Below, piece by piece: positions 1-8,533 of a stretch of DNA of 64,000 nucleotides. Made by a program: the position numbers and the translations under genes. The first letter of the stretch is position 1. Every line of letters begins with the position of its first letter. The stretch is taken from assembly GCA_026129485.1 (NCBI GenBank), contig JAHCHY010000009.1, positions 62,001 to 126,000 of the forward strand. Direction: 5' to 3'. The notes beneath the pieces are model-generated. The model was not told where the DNA came from and did not search any database. It was given only the letters and a program-made list of their open reading frames with translations. This DNA is from Cyclobacteriaceae bacterium (GTDB lineage: Bacteria; Bacteroidota; Bacteroidia; Cytophagales; Cyclobacteriaceae).

Positions 1-148
1 GGTGAAACAGCTCCCAGGCAGTATCACCTAACCAGAAGAACGGTTTCCCATCCGTAGTTATCAGGTAGCGTTGATTGAGGCTTACCCTGACCTGGGCATT
101 GGAAAAATTAAAGGCCAGCCATAAACCGGTTAAAAGCAAGTATCGCAT
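1..148 (-). CDS. DUF4038-type glycoside hydrolase-like protein, N-terminal fragment
   Basis: Reading leftwards from an ATG at 148 the frame stays open to the window edge (49 codons). It begins with a hydrophobic signal-peptide-like stretch ([19 protein letters not shown]), followed by [20 protein letters not shown]. The phrase [15 protein letters not shown] is typical of the start of the DUF4038/apiosidase-like TIM-barrel family of secreted carbohydrate-active proteins in Bacteroidetes. The remainder of the gene, including any catalytic residues, lies outside the window, so enzymatic activity cannot be judged. It is divergent from the Nudix gene, with 65 bases between the two starts. Confidence 0.7.
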   Translation of the reverse strand, partial: MRYLLLTGLWLAFNFSNAQVRVSLNQRYLITTDGKPFFWLGDTAWELFH

Positions 149-213
149 GATTCGGTATTTTTGCTTTGCGCGGAACCTAAAGTTACAAATACTTATTCAG
201 ACAGTAACTGTAA

Positions 214-840
214 ATGATGATTGATTACGAAGCTTTGCGGAAACGGTTAACCATGCCTTTACCGGGAGAACTTGCACACAACCAGATGAGGGCCGAACCG
301 GTTGGCGCAATTAAGCCCAGGTTTGAGCATAGGCTTCCGCCCAAACCCGGCAGCGTAATGATCCTGTTGCATCCCTATGGTAATGATATTTTGTTTCCGT
401 TAACCAAACGGCCCGATTATTTGGGAACACACGGTGGGCAGATCAGCTTGCCGGGTGGAAAGGCTGAAGCAGGCGAAACGGCAATTGATACTGCCTTACG
501 CGAAACGGAAGAAGAGATTGGGATTCATCCAAAGGAAATTGAAGTGCTGGGTACACTTTCCCGGTTCTTTGTTATACCCAGCAACTTTATGGTTACACCC
601 GTGGTAGGCTTGTTAAATGACATACCGCATTACACACCCGACCCTAAAGAAGTGGTAAGAGTGCTGGAGGGTTCAGTCAGCCAATTGATAGATGACCAGG
701 CTGTTCGCATCAAGGAGATAATGGCTGCTAAATTGTTTCCCATGCGGGCGCCACACTTTGAAATAGAGCAAGAGGTAGTATGGGGCGCTACCGCCATGAT
801 TCTGAACGAATTCAGAACTATACTAAAGGAGCTGAGCTGA
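214..840 (+). CDS. Nudix hydrolase, CoA pyrophosphatase family (NudL-like)
   Basis: This 208-residue protein carries a complete Nudix box at about residues 81-103 (GGKAEAGE...RETEEEIG), with the catalytic REtEEiG helix. It is preceded by LTKRPDYLGTHGGQISLPGG, which matches the UPF0035 signature that marks CoA-specific Nudix enzymes. The expected reaction is hydrolysis of CoA or acyl-CoA to phosphopantetheine and 3',5'-ADP in the cytoplasm. Length fits the family. Two ATG codons stand in tandem at 214 and 217, so the exact start is uncertain by one residue. The gene faces the SET gene tail to tail, four bases apart. Substrate is inferred from the family signature only. Confidence 0.88.
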   Translation: MMIDYEALRKRLTMPLPGELAHNQMRAEPVGAIKPRFEHRLPPKPGSVMILLHPYGNDILFPLTKRPDYLGTHGGQISLPGGKAEAGETAIDTALRETEEEIGIHPKEIEVLGTLSRFFVIPSNFMVTPVVGLLNDIPHYTPDPKEVVRVLEGSVSQLIDDQAVRIKEIMAAKLFPMRAPHFEIEQEVVWGATAMILNEFRTILKELS

Positions 841-844
841 TTGC

Positions 845-1324
845 TTAGCGCGAAGCCAGCTTCTGCCTGATGAAGTCGGTGAACCGATACTTCTGAACAG
901 CCTCAGCCGATAGGTGCTTTGCACCCTGGATTTTACCTAAGCAGTCCTTGCTTCCGCAACGGCAGTCAAAAGTCCTGTCCATATCCCATTCGGCAGAAGG
1001 GTAGAAGAACGAGAACTCTTCACCGGCTGCAATGGGCTTTACGGTAACCAGTTCCATCAGCGTGGTGTCAAAGAAGCAGTTCGGGTCGCAGCTGTGGTTA
1101 ATACACTCGAGGCATTCCGGGAACAGCTCGATGTGCACATCATCGTTGATCTGTACCGTTAAGTAGTTTGGCTTAGAATAGGTGGCGCGGGCCATAAAGC
1201 CGATCACTACTTCGTTTGCATCAAATGCTTTCTTGGAAAACAAGGAACGAAACCCGGTTACAGCATCCGTACGGATTTCAGCAACCTCGGTTAAATCGAG
1301 GTCAATGGTTTCTATGAAACTCAT
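845..1324 (-). CDS. Small SET-domain protein-lysine methyltransferase
   Basis: A 159-residue stand-alone SET protein. It shows the NHSC motif (about 76-79) in NHSCDPNC, the following AGEEFSFFYP segment that supplies the active-site tyrosine region, and a post-SET cysteine cluster CRCGSKDC (about 121-128) that normally binds zinc. SET enzymes transfer methyl groups from S-adenosylmethionine to lysine side chains. No target is visible from sequence. It is the third gene on the same strand after aconitase and ferritin, but hairpin terminators separate all three, so co-transcription is not implied. The nearby aconitase carries a long lysine-rich tail, which is a conceivable substrate (see findings). 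Confidence 0.85.
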   Translation of the reverse strand: MSFIETIDLDLTEVAEIRTDAVTGFRSLFSKKAFDANEVVIGFMARATYSKPNYLTVQINDDVHIELFPECLECINHSCDPNCFFDTTLMELVTVKPIAAGEEFSFFYPSAEWDMDRTFDCRCGSKDCLGKIQGAKHLSAEAVQKYRFTDFIRQKLASR

Positions 1325-1530
1325 GGTTTAATTGTGGTTGGTTAGTGGTTGTAATAAGTCTAAAAAGTAAAATCAAGATAAAGATATTGACTATATAACT
1401 AAAGTCAAGCAGGTAACTAATAATGTTTGTAACCGATTACCTTGATGGATAAGTTTTTTATGCAAATTGATCTGCCCGGATCAACCGGTTAATCGGATTT
1501 CGGGTCATCCGTTAACGAAGCAGGTGTCAT

Positions 1531-1566
1531 AAAACAAGACACCCCATCTCCGGGGAGAAGGGGTGT
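1531..1566 (-). terminator. Rho-independent terminator after ferritin
   Basis: Inverted repeat at 1539-1551 and 1554-1566 (13 bp with one mismatch, two-base loop). On the minus strand it is followed by CTTGTTTTATG, a short T-tract. It lies 30 bases past the ferritin stop codon. There is no T-tract on the plus-strand side, so it acts in the ferritin direction. Confidence 0.75.
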
Positions 1567-1596
1567 ACGTTATCTGGCGGGAAACTAACAGGATTG

Positions 1597-2145
1597 CTAC
1601 TTCACTCCCGATACCTTGGCGGCATAAGCTTCCAGCTTGCCTAACTCCTGGTCAATCATCCACAAGCCTACACCTTCTTCGCCAATCAGGTCAAAGATTT
1701 CAACGGCCCTGCGCGCCAGTATTTCTTCTTCCCGCTGTTCGTTTACAAACCACTGCAGGAAATTGAAGGTGGCAAAGTCTTTTGCCTTAAAGCTTTGGTC
1801 GGCCAGCTCGTTAATGGAAATGGTAACCTGTATCTCATGTTTCAGCACATCTTCAAAGACCTCGCGCAAGCTGCCAAATGCATTCTTGATACCCGTAATT
1901 TCGGGCTGTAGCGCGTGGCCTCCTGCAGCATTCACGTAACGGAATATTTTCAGCATGTGCCCGCGTTCTTCTTCTGCATGACTGTAAAGCAGGTTGCTGG
2001 AGTGTTCATAGCCTTGCGATTCGCACCAGCTGGCCATGGAAAGATACGAGGCAGACGACTTACCCTCCATCATGATCTGGTGATTAAGCAACTGTTCTAT
2101 TTCTTTAGAGAGCGAGCGTGTAGGTGTTATTATTTGCTTTGTCAT
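1597..2145 (-). CDS. ftn: Non-heme ferritin
   Basis: A 182-residue four-helix ferritin. The start MTKQIITPTRSLSKEIEQLL and the segments QIMMEGKSSASYLSMASWCE and SHAEEERGHMLKIFRYVN give the glutamates and histidine of the ferroxidase centre expected for bacterial FtnA proteins. It should assemble into a 24-subunit cytoplasmic shell that oxidises Fe(II) and stores iron. It sits directly downstream of aconitase on the same strand, but a strong terminator (2162-2195) lies between them. The ferritin start is 25 bases past that hairpin, so it probably has its own promoter or depends on read-through. No iron box was identified. Confidence 0.93.
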   Translation of the reverse strand: MTKQIITPTRSLSKEIEQLLNHQIMMEGKSSASYLSMASWCESQGYEHSSNLLYSHAEEERGHMLKIFRYVNAAGGHALQPEITGIKNAFGSLREVFEDVLKHEIQVTISINELADQSFKAKDFATFNFLQWFVNEQREEEILARRAVEIFDLIGEEGVGLWMIDQELGKLEAYAAKVSGVK

Positions 2146-2161
2146 TTCAATTTAGTTTAGT

Positions 2162-2195
2162 TAAAAACAACGAGAGGGGATAAGCTCCCCTCTCG
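2162..2195 (-). terminator. Rho-independent terminator after aconitase
   Basis: Perfect 10-bp inverted repeat, 2171-2180 (CGAGAGGGGA) with 2186-2195, and a five-base loop. On the minus strand it is followed by TTGTTTTTAA. It begins 23 bases after the aconitase stop codon and is the clearest intrinsic terminator in this part of the window. Confidence 0.9.
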
Positions 2196-2218
2196 TTTAA
2201 ACGGAAATCAAATAAAAA

Positions 2219-4777
2219 TCATTTCTTCTTTTTTGACTTTTTTGCAGGCTTTCTCACAATTTTCTTAGCTGCTTTTTTTACTGGCTTCACCACTTTCCTT
2301 TTGGAAACTTTCTTAGCTGCCTTTTTAACAACCTTAGCCTTCTTGGCTTTTTTAACAACCTTACCGGCTGGTTTTGCTGCTTTCTTAACAGCTTTTTTCG
2401 CAACCTTCTTTACAACTTTTTTGGCGGCTTTCTTCGCGGTCTTTTTAGCAGGCGGTTTTCCGGCAGTAGCCTTTTTAGCAGCTTTCTTAGATGCAGTTTT
2501 TCTAGCAGGAGCTGCGGCTTTAGCTGCACCCATGGCATTAAGGGCTGATCCTGCCTTGAACCAGGTAATCTGGTTGGCGTTATACGTGTGGTTAACGGTT
2601 ATTGATTCGCTGGTACCGTTGCTGTGGTGGATAACCAACGTAAGCGACTTATCCGGGCTGAAGGATGCTAAGCCAACAATATCGAATGTGTCGTCTTCCT
2701 TAATCTTGTTATAGTCATCCTTGTTGGCAAACGTTAATGCCAGCATGCCCTGCTTCTTCAGGTTAGTTTCGTGAATACGGGCAAACGATTTAACCAGGAT
2801 AGCCCGTACACCTAAATGACGCGGTTCCATAGCGGCATGCTCGCGCGATGAGCCTTCTCCGTAGTTTTCATCACCTACTACAATTGAGCCAATGCCTTGT
2901 GCCTTGTAGGCGCGCTGTACTTTTGGCACTTCATCGTATTCTCCGGTCAGCCCGTTCTTTACGCTATTGATTTTCTCGTTATAGAAATTGGTAGCGCCAA
3001 TCAGCAGGTTGTTTGAAATGTTATCGAGGTGGCCGCGATACTTTAACCATTTACCAGCCATCGAAATGTGGTCGGTCGTGCACTTACCTTTTGCCTTGAT
3101 CAGCAGGCGCAGACCTTTCAGATCGGTGCCTTCCCACGGCTTGAACGGTGCAAGCAATTGCAGGCGATCGGACATGGAGCTTACTTTAACGACTACACCG
3201 CTGCCATCTTTGGCGGGAGCCTGGTAGCCGGGATCTTTTACGTCAAATCCTTTTTGAGGTAATTCATCACCGGTAGGAGGATCCAGCTTTACCTGTTCGC
3301 CATGCTCGTTGGTCAACGTATCAGTAATCGGGTTAAAGCCAAGATCTCCGGCAATAGCCAGGGCGGTTACCAGCTCAGGTGAGCCTACAAAAGCATAGGT
3401 ATTCGGGTTACCATCATTGCGGGATTGAAAGTTCCGGTTGAATGAATGGACAATGGTATTCTTTTCTTTACGCTCAGCGCCTACACGCGCCCACATACCA
3501 ATACAGGGGCCGCAGGCATTGGCAAATACCTTTGCCCCGATCTTGTTAAACGTATCGATAAACCCATCACGCTCAATGGTATAACGCACCTGTTCTGAAC
3601 CCGGGGTTATAGTGAAGACAGCCTTGGTTTTCAGGCCTTTTTCCGATACCTGTTTAGCCAGGCTGGCGGCACGGGCAATATCTTCGTAAGAAGAGTTGGT
3701 GCACGAGCCGATCAGGCCTACTTCCACCTTAAGCGGCCAGCCGTTTTTCTCTGCTTCCGATTTCAACTTTGAAATAGGTGTAGCAAGATCTGGCGTAAAG
3801 GGCCCGTTCAGGTGCGGCTCCAGATCTGAAAGGTTTATTTCAATTACCTGGTCAAAATATTTCTCCGGATCAGCGTAAACTTCCGGGTCAGCAGTTAAAT
3901 GTTCTTTGATTCCATTGGCTAACTCGGCTACTTCTGCACGACCTGTAGCAATCAGGTAACGAGCCATCGAATCATCATAACCAAAAGTTGATGTGGTCGC
4001 CCCGATTTCAGCGCCCATGTTACAGATGGTACCTTTCCCTGTACAGCTCATGGAAGTTGCACCTTCGCCAAAGTATTCCACAATAGCACCGGTTCCGCCT
4101 TTTACCGTAAGGATACCTGCTACCTTCAGGATCACATCTTTGGCAGACGTCCAGCCGTTGAGTTTACCGGTTAATTTCACACCGATCAGCTTGGGGAATT
4201 TCAGCTCCCATGCCATACCGGCCATTACATCTACGGCATCAGCTCCACCTACGCCAATGGCTACCATACCAAGGCCCCCGGCATTTACGGTGTGAGAATC
4301 TGTTCCGATCATCATACCTCCAGGGAAGGCATAGTTTTCCAATACAACCTGGTGAATAATACCAGCCCCGGGTCTCCAGAAGCCGATTCCATATTTATTT
4401 GAAACGGATGAGAGGAAGTCGAATACTTCACGACTTTCAGAATTGGCAGCCGAAAGATCATCTTTGGCGCCAACCTTGGCCACAATCAGGTGGTCGCAAT
4501 GTACGGTTGACGGCACAGCCACTTTTGGTCTTCCGGCAGACATAAACTGGAGCAACGCCATCTGGGCGGTTGCATCCTGCATAGCCACACGGTCGGGTGC
4601 AAAATCCACGTACGATTTTCCGCGCTCAAAATTCTCTAATTTCTGGTCAGCGTGCAGGTGCGCATAAAGTATCTTTTCCGAAAGGCTAAGGGGTTTGCCC
4701 ACTACCTGGCGTGCTTTTGCAATACGGCCCGGCATGGCTGCATACAAGGCCCTGATCATGTCTAAATCGAATACCAT
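2219..4777 (-). CDS. acnA: Aconitate hydratase with histone-H1-like C-terminal tail
   Basis: The first ~750 residues form a complete mitochondrial-type aconitase. It has the 4Fe-4S cysteine segments GSCTNSS (near 357) and ACGPCIGMW (near 420) and the swivel domain with [17 protein letters not shown]. The reaction is citrate to isocitrate in the TCA cycle. The normal family length is about 750-760 residues. Here the frame continues for roughly 100 more residues made almost only of K, A, V, P, T, S, G and R, with no Asp or Glu (e.g. [20 protein letters not shown]). Tails of this kind are usual on histone H1-like proteins and on Bacteroidetes TopA, not on aconitase. The same reading frame continues without interruption and a terminator follows the stop, so an assembly artefact is unlikely. 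The tail may bind nucleic acid or polyphosphate; that is inference. Confidence 0.95.
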   Translation of the reverse strand: MVFDLDMIRALYAAMPGRIAKARQVVGKPLSLSEKILYAHLHADQKLENFERGKSYVDFAPDRVAMQDATAQMALLQFMSAGRPKVAVPSTVHCDHLIVAKVGAKDDLSAANSESREVFDFLSSVSNKYGIGFWRPGAGIIHQVVLENYAFPGGMMIGTDSHTVNAGGLGMVAIGVGGADAVDVMAGMAWELKFPKLIGVKLTGKLNGWTSAKDVILKVAGILTVKGGTGAIVEYFGEGATSMSCTGKGTICNMGAEIGATTSTFGYDDSMARYLIATGRAEVAELANGIKEHLTADPEVYADPEKYFDQVIEINLSDLEPHLNGPFTPDLATPISKLKSEAEKNGWPLKVEVGLIGSCTNSSYEDIARAASLAKQVSEKGLKTKAVFTITPGSEQVRYTIERDGFIDTFNKIGAKVFANACGPCIGMWARVGAERKEKNTIVHSFNRNFQSRNDGNPNTYAFVGSPELVTALAIAGDLGFNPITDTLTNEHGEQVKLDPPTGDELPQKGFDVKDPGYQAPAKDGSGVVVKVSSMSDRLQLLAPFKPWEGTDLKGLRLLIKAKGKCTTDHISMAGKWLKYRGHLDNISNNLLIGATNFYNEKINSVKNGLTGEYDEVPKVQRAYKAQGIGSIVVGDENYGEGSSREHAAMEPRHLGVRAILVKSFARIHETNLKKQGMLALTFANKDDYNKIKEDDTFDIVGLASFSPDKSLTLVIHHSNGTSESITVNHTYNANQITWFKAGSALNAMGAAKAAAPARKTASKKAAKKATAGKPPAKKTAKKAAKKVVKKVAKKAVKKAAKPAGKVVKKAKKAKVVKKAAKKVSKRKVVKPVKKAAKKIVRKPAKKSKKKK

Positions 4778-4828
4778 AAATCGTAAGTTAAAATCGAAGG
4801 TTTACGGGAGGCTAAAGTAGCAAAAAAA

Positions 4829-4890
4829 TAGGAATTAGGCATTGGGAATTAGGAGTTGGGCATTGGGGCGGTCAATCCCTAATGCCTGAA
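4829..4890. repeat. Intergenic word-repeat element (AATTAGG/ATTGGG words)
   Basis: Degenerate tandem words of the type GGAATTAGGCATTGGG run from 4831, and an inverted counterpart CCCTAATGCCTGAATTA runs into the folE stop codon. The same words recur in inverted form at about 35295-35336. The element lies immediately after folE on the minus strand and upstream of aconitase. It is not a coding sequence. See the findings entry on the whole family. Confidence 0.65.
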
Positions 4891-5577
4891 TTACTTGCTG
4901 TTGATATAGTTGAGAAATTCCCGCCTGGTGTTCTCTTCTTCGAACTTGCCTCCAAAGAAGGCAGTTCCGGTTTTGCTGTTGGTATCGCCCACACCGCGCG
5001 ATGCCACACACATGTGGTTGGCATCCATTACTATACCCACGCTTTCTGTTCCCAGGATGCGTTGCAATTCCTTGCCGATCTGTACGGTAAGGCGTTCCTG
5101 AACCTGCGGACGTTTGGCAAAATATTGGACAATCCGGTTAATCTTGGACAATCCGATTACCTTTCCGTTTGAGAAATATGCCACGTGTGCCTTTCCGTAA
5201 ATGGGTACAAAATGATGCTCGCAATGACTGTAAAAAGTTATATCCTTTTCAACCAGCATCTGGTCGTACTTGTATTTGTTTTCAAATAATCTTGCCTGCG
5301 GCCTGTTCTTCGGATTCAACCCGCTGAAGACTTCCTTTACATACATTTTAGCCACCCTGCGCGGAGTGCCTTTCAGGCTGTCGTCATTCAGATCAAGTCC
5401 TAATATTTCCATGATCTCGCGAAAGCGTTTTTCAATCTGCTCAACTTTTTCATCATCACTGGCTTCGAAGGCATCCGCCCGCAGGGGTGTATTCCACGAG
5501 GTAAGCGGATGATCGTCCGTATCATCCTCCTCGGGTTTAATCGGCCGGATATTCAACGAAATTTCTTTCTGTCTCAT
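4891..5577 (-). CDS. folE: GTP cyclohydrolase I
   Basis: A 228-residue GTP cyclohydrolase I, which converts GTP to 7,8-dihydroneopterin triphosphate, the first step of folate and queuosine/pterin synthesis. It has the zinc and active-site segment HCEHHFVP (near residue 118), the family phrase GLSKINRIVQYFAKRPQVQE, and MCVASRGV near the C-terminus with the second zinc cysteine. The N-terminal ~45 residues are acidic and poorly conserved, as usual. The ATG at 5577 lies 41 bases inside the 3' end of queD in another frame. No later ATG leaves the conserved domain intact, so the overlap looks real and suggests translational coupling. Confidence 0.96.
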   Translation of the reverse strand: MRQKEISLNIRPIKPEEDDTDDHPLTSWNTPLRADAFEASDDEKVEQIEKRFREIMEILGLDLNDDSLKGTPRRVAKMYVKEVFSGLNPKNRPQARLFENKYKYDQMLVEKDITFYSHCEHHFVPIYGKAHVAYFSNGKVIGLSKINRIVQYFAKRPQVQERLTVQIGKELQRILGTESVGIVMDANHMCVASRGVGDTNSKTGTAFFGGKFEEENTRREFLNYINSK

Positions 5578-5947
5578 ACAATTTCACTTTTAGCTCGTAC
5601 TGGTTGTCAATATGCTGCCTCAATATCCGCCAGATCACCACGGCAATGTTTTCTGCTGTCGGGTTAAGGTTCTTAAAATAAGCAGTGTCTAAATTAAGGT
5701 TTTTATGATCGAATTTCTTTACTACGTGCTCCTGGATCAGGTCGCTCAGCACTTTCATATCAAAAACGTATCCGGTTTCAGGAGCGGGTGTGCCAACCAA
5801 CTTTACTTCAAGCTCGTAATTATGACCGTGATAATTCGGGTTGCTACATTTTCCAAAGACAGAAGCATTTTTTTCTTCAGACCAATCGGGATTGAACAGG
5901 CGGTGTGCGGCATTAAAATGTTCCTTCCGGAATACAGCTACTTTCAT
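5537..5947 (-). CDS. queD: 6-carboxytetrahydropterin synthase / PTPS family
   Basis: A 136-residue protein of the 6-pyruvoyl-tetrahydropterin synthase superfamily. Zinc histidines are visible in FNAAHRLF and YHGHNYELEV, and the catalytic cysteine in KCSNPNYHGHN (about 34-44). ETERNFVEYP at the C-terminus is the usual pterin-binding glutamate segment. QueD converts dihydroneopterin triphosphate, the FolE product, into 6-carboxytetrahydropterin for queuosine. Being upstream of and overlapping folE fits that pathway. Without genomic queC/queE context I cannot exclude a PTPS role in another pterin route. Confidence 0.88.
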   Translation of the reverse strand: MKVAVFRKEHFNAAHRLFNPDWSEEKNASVFGKCSNPNYHGHNYELEVKLVGTPAPETGYVFDMKVLSDLIQEHVVKKFDHKNLNLDTAYFKNLNPTAENIAVVIWRILRQHIDNQYELKVKLYETERNFVEYPAD

Positions 5948-6010
5948 TTGTATTATTATAAACCACTAAGCTGTCAAATGGTTCAGCTACCGGGATAAAT
6001 TTCTAAAAAG

Positions 6011-6937
6011 CTAAAAACTACTGATGGATCGATCGTGGTAATCGAATACAGGCATGGTAGCACCGATCAGCACCTCGTGGGTAGTAAATCGCGTACCTAC
6101 CGAGTTATTGGTTGGCAATTCAAATATATATCCGAAACGGAAGTTGTCCCCCAACTTGGCCTGCAGTTGAATGCCATAGGCCCCGAAGTTTCGGGTAAAA
6201 GCGCCCACTGTAAATTTTTCGTTGATGTTGAAATTAAAATTCAGGTCAACCGAAAGAGGAGAGCCGCCTACTGCTCTCACAAGTGCCGAAGGCTTAAAGC
6301 GTACATTTTCATTCAGGAAGATGATATACGATCCGAAGAAATAAAAATGCTGTTTATACAGCTCAAACTCCTGCCCGGTAGAGGAGGCGGTTACAGTGGT
6401 GGAAAGTAATCTTGGTACGGATGCTCCCAACAGATACTTCTCACTTTTCAGGATAAAGCCGGCCCCGAGACTTGGCTTGGATAAATTTTCATTTGCAGAA
6501 AAAGCAATATCATCGCGTTGATCATCCGGGATGTTCAAATCGTTATAATTTGCCCTGAAGTTTACAAAGCCGGCCTGCATGCCGAAGCTAAAGATCCGGT
6601 CGTTATCCAACGGAAGCTTGTAAGAGAAGGCGGCCTGTACTTCGGTGTTTTTGATGATCCCTAATTTATCCTGCGAGATTAACAGACCAGCACCAACTTT
6701 ATTGTTTACCAGCGAAACATGGGTGTTGAAATTGAACGTTACCGGGTTGCCATCAAAGCCGCCCCACTGGTTTCGGTAGGTAGCATTGGCATTGAAATTA
6801 TTATTCAAACCGGCATAGGCAGGATTTAATAGAATCGGGTTGTTGATGTACTGCGCGTACAACGGGTCTTGCTGGGCAAAAGCGGGTAAACTGCATACCG
6901 TAACAAGCAGAAGCAAAGTAAAATATTTCATGCGCAC
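6011..6937 (-). CDS. PorP/SprF family type IX secretion-associated outer membrane protein
   Basis: A 308-residue protein with a signal peptide (MRMKYFTLLLLVTVCSLPAFA). The family hallmark QQDPLYAQYINNPILLNPAYAG... follows, then NANATYRNQW and a series of amphipathic strands ending in aromatic residues, consistent with an outer-membrane barrel. PorP/SprF proteins accompany type IX secretion and, in gliding species, help secrete adhesins such as SprB. Here it stands alone, not beside a giant adhesin or gld/spr cluster, so it is probably one of several paralogues. Role beyond family membership is inferred. Confidence 0.88.
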   Translation of the reverse strand: MRMKYFTLLLLVTVCSLPAFAQQDPLYAQYINNPILLNPAYAGLNNNFNANATYRNQWGGFDGNPVTFNFNTHVSLVNNKVGAGLLISQDKLGIIKNTEVQAAFSYKLPLDNDRIFSFGMQAGFVNFRANYNDLNIPDDQRDDIAFSANENLSKPSLGAGFILKSEKYLLGASVPRLLSTTVTASSTGQEFELYKQHFYFFGSYIIFLNENVRFKPSALVRAVGGSPLSVDLNFNFNINEKFTVGAFTRNFGAYGIQLQAKLGDNFRFGYIFELPTNNSVGTRFTTHEVLIGATMPVFDYHDRSISSF

Positions 6938-7063
6938 GGGATTGGGTCAGGAATATCCAGCCTGAAATTAAGTAAAATGTTTTGATTTTCTGCTATGCCA
7001 CGTATCCCCCGGCTGCCTGAATATCAAGCGGGCTTTCGGGAAACAGGTAACGGCCGGCCCGGA

Positions 7064-7846
7064 TCAGAGTTTCCGGAGCCAGATATTCCTGAACTGGGTC
7101 TTGTTCCCGTGATCCTGTAAGGAAATCACGTCTTCACCGTGCGCTTCGGGGTAGTGGTGCAGGCCAATGTAAAGCGTAAGCCCGTTAATGGTTACATTAT
7201 TCTGGATCAGCACACCATTGTGCAGAACGGTAATCCGTGCAGGGTAATCGAGCGAGCCATCGGGTTTAAAGCGGGGCGCGGTATAGATCACATCGTAAGT
7301 GTTCCATTCCAGCGGAGTACGCATGGCATTCACTAACGGTGCATGATCTTTGTAAATGCTGCCGGCCTGCCCGTTGCGATAGGTTCTGTTATTGTACGAA
7401 TCGAGAATCTGTAATTCATACCGGTTTTGGAAAAATACACCGCTGTTTCCACGACCCTGACCTTCACTTTCCACTACATCCGGAGCGCTCCATTCAATGT
7501 GCAACTGGCAATCGCCAAATTTCAGCTTGGTTTGAATGCCACCGGAGCCGGGCGCTACTTCCATGTGATCGTTATTTACGATCTTCCACGGGGCCGGTTT
7601 GGAAGTATCTTTCTGGCTTACCCATTGATCGAGGTTTTTGCCATTGAATAAGATGATAGCATCGGAAGGAGCATCGCCTAATACTTTGGCCGGTGTAACT
7701 ACTTTTACTTCGGGCTCCCAGATTTCGGTCATATCGGGTTTCATAGGGGCAGGCGAAACTTCGGGTGGTTTGCTGGTATATTGGGCTTTCGCCACAAAAA
7801 CAGAACTACAAAGTAAAAGTGCAGATAGCGTTTGTTTGGTATTCAT
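7064..7846 (-). CDS. Secreted DUF1080 protein (3-keto-glycoside hydrolase-like)
   Basis: I place the start at the ATG ending at 7846, because it opens a clean signal peptide (MNTKQTLSALLLCSSVFVAKA). The longer open frame to 8020 runs through the bacilliredoxin terminator and adds non-conserved sequence. The 260-residue product has a DUF1080 (concanavalin-like beta-sandwich) domain: AIILFNGKNLDQWVSQ, NSGVFFQNRYELQILDSY, and a C-terminal SLQDHGNKTQFRNIWLRKL. Related proteins have been linked to hydrolysis of 3-keto-disaccharides and 3-keto-glucosides. It should act in the periplasm or outside the cell. It is one of three DUF1080 genes in the window. Confidence 0.85.
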   Translation of the reverse strand: MNTKQTLSALLLCSSVFVAKAQYTSKPPEVSPAPMKPDMTEIWEPEVKVVTPAKVLGDAPSDAIILFNGKNLDQWVSQKDTSKPAPWKIVNNDHMEVAPGSGGIQTKLKFGDCQLHIEWSAPDVVESEGQGRGNSGVFFQNRYELQILDSYNNRTYRNGQAGSIYKDHAPLVNAMRTPLEWNTYDVIYTAPRFKPDGSLDYPARITVLHNGVLIQNNVTINGLTLYIGLHHYPEAHGEDVISLQDHGNKTQFRNIWLRKL

Positions 7847-7927
7847 AGCAAATGGTTTAGTCGTGTGATCACTCAAACTTATCAGAAATATTGAATTATT
7901 GAAGTACCGCTCGCCAAAATCAGGCCA

Positions 7928-7951
7928 ACAAAAAAGGCCCGAAGGCCCTTC
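7928..7951 (-). terminator. Terminator after bacilliredoxin with a UUCG tetraloop
   Basis: On the minus strand the sequence reads AAGGGCC-TTCG-GGCCTTTTTTG. This is a short stem with G-U pairs closed by the stable C(UUCG)G tetraloop and followed directly by a run of six T. It lies just past the bacilliredoxin stop at 7980. Confidence 0.8.
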
Positions 7952-7979
7952 AAACATATTCATCAACCGGATGCTATGA

Positions 7980-8396
7980 TTAGCAAAACTCGTCAAACAC
8001 TTCCAGTAAGTGCTCGCCAATCATTTGTGCATTACGCCCTTCAATATGATGGCGCTCCACAAAATGCACCAGCTCGCCATCTTTAAACAAAGCAATGGAA
8101 GGCGAAGAGGGCGGGTAAGGCAACGTGTACTCGCGTGCTTTGGCAACTGCTTCTTTGTCCACACCAGCAAACACGGTAGTTAGTTGATTAGGCTTTTTCG
8201 CAGCATTCTGTAAAGCCCATTTAATGCCCGGGCGGGCTGCACCGGCAGCACAACCGCATACTGAGTTTATAACCAGCAGGGTAGTGCCTTTCTGGTCTTT
8301 CAGTTCGCTATCGACTTCTTCGGGTGTTTTCAGTTCTTTAAAGCCGGCCACGGTCAAATCCTGGCGCATGGGGGCTACAAGTGGTTCGGGATACAT
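7980..8396 (-). CDS. BrxA/BrxB family bacilliredoxin
   Basis: A 138-residue YphP/YqiW family protein. The diagnostic CGC active site is at about residues 47-49 in NSVCGCAAGAARPG. The family start MYPEPLVAPMRQDLT and the C-terminal HHIEGRNAQMIGEHL are intact. Bacilliredoxins are thioredoxin-fold disulfide reductases or isomerases and, in Bacillus, remove bacillithiol from proteins. Whether this organism makes bacillithiol cannot be told from the window. It lies downstream of the suf genes on the same strand, separated by a word-repeat element, which fits a thiol/redox context. Confidence 0.92.
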   Translation of the reverse strand: MYPEPLVAPMRQDLTVAGFKELKTPEEVDSELKDQKGTTLLVINSVCGCAAGAARPGIKWALQNAAKKPNQLTTVFAGVDKEAVAKAREYTLPYPPSSPSIALFKDGELVHFVERHHIEGRNAQMIGEHLLEVFDEFC

Positions 8397-8400
8397 ATTT

Positions 8401-8511
8401 TATAAGTTGAAAGTTTTTTAAAGTCCAAAAGCTGAAAGTTAAAAGTTGTGTTTAAAAATTTAAGACTGTCTTTGCTTTAAAACTTTAAGCTTTGAACTTT
8501 TAAAAACAACA
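8401..8511. repeat. Intergenic word-repeat element (AAGTTgAAAGTT words)
   Basis: AT-rich degenerate words AGTTGAAAGTTT, TGAAAGTTAAAAGTT on one side and AAAACTTTAAGCTTTGAACTTTT on the other form a long imperfect inverted repeat. It lies between the start of the bacilliredoxin gene and the stop of the SufT-like gene. No gene is present here. It belongs to the hairpin family described in the findings. Confidence 0.6.
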
Positions 8512-8533
8512 GACCAATCCATATAGTTCACAA

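Noticed and set aside
1480..1520. A 14-base match GATCAACCGGTTAA shared with 29908-29921, both followed at different distances by GTTAACGAAG.
   Set aside because: Several 14-base matches are expected by chance in 64 kb, so without further copies it is not evidence for a site.
2222..2520. DNA tandem repeat or CRISPR-like array in the aconitase tail.
   Set aside because: The codons vary and no unit repeats at fixed spacing; the repetition is at protein level.
7847..8020. N-terminal extension of the DUF1080 protein.
   Set aside because: It passes through the bacilliredoxin terminator and is not conserved; the signal peptide begins at 7846.
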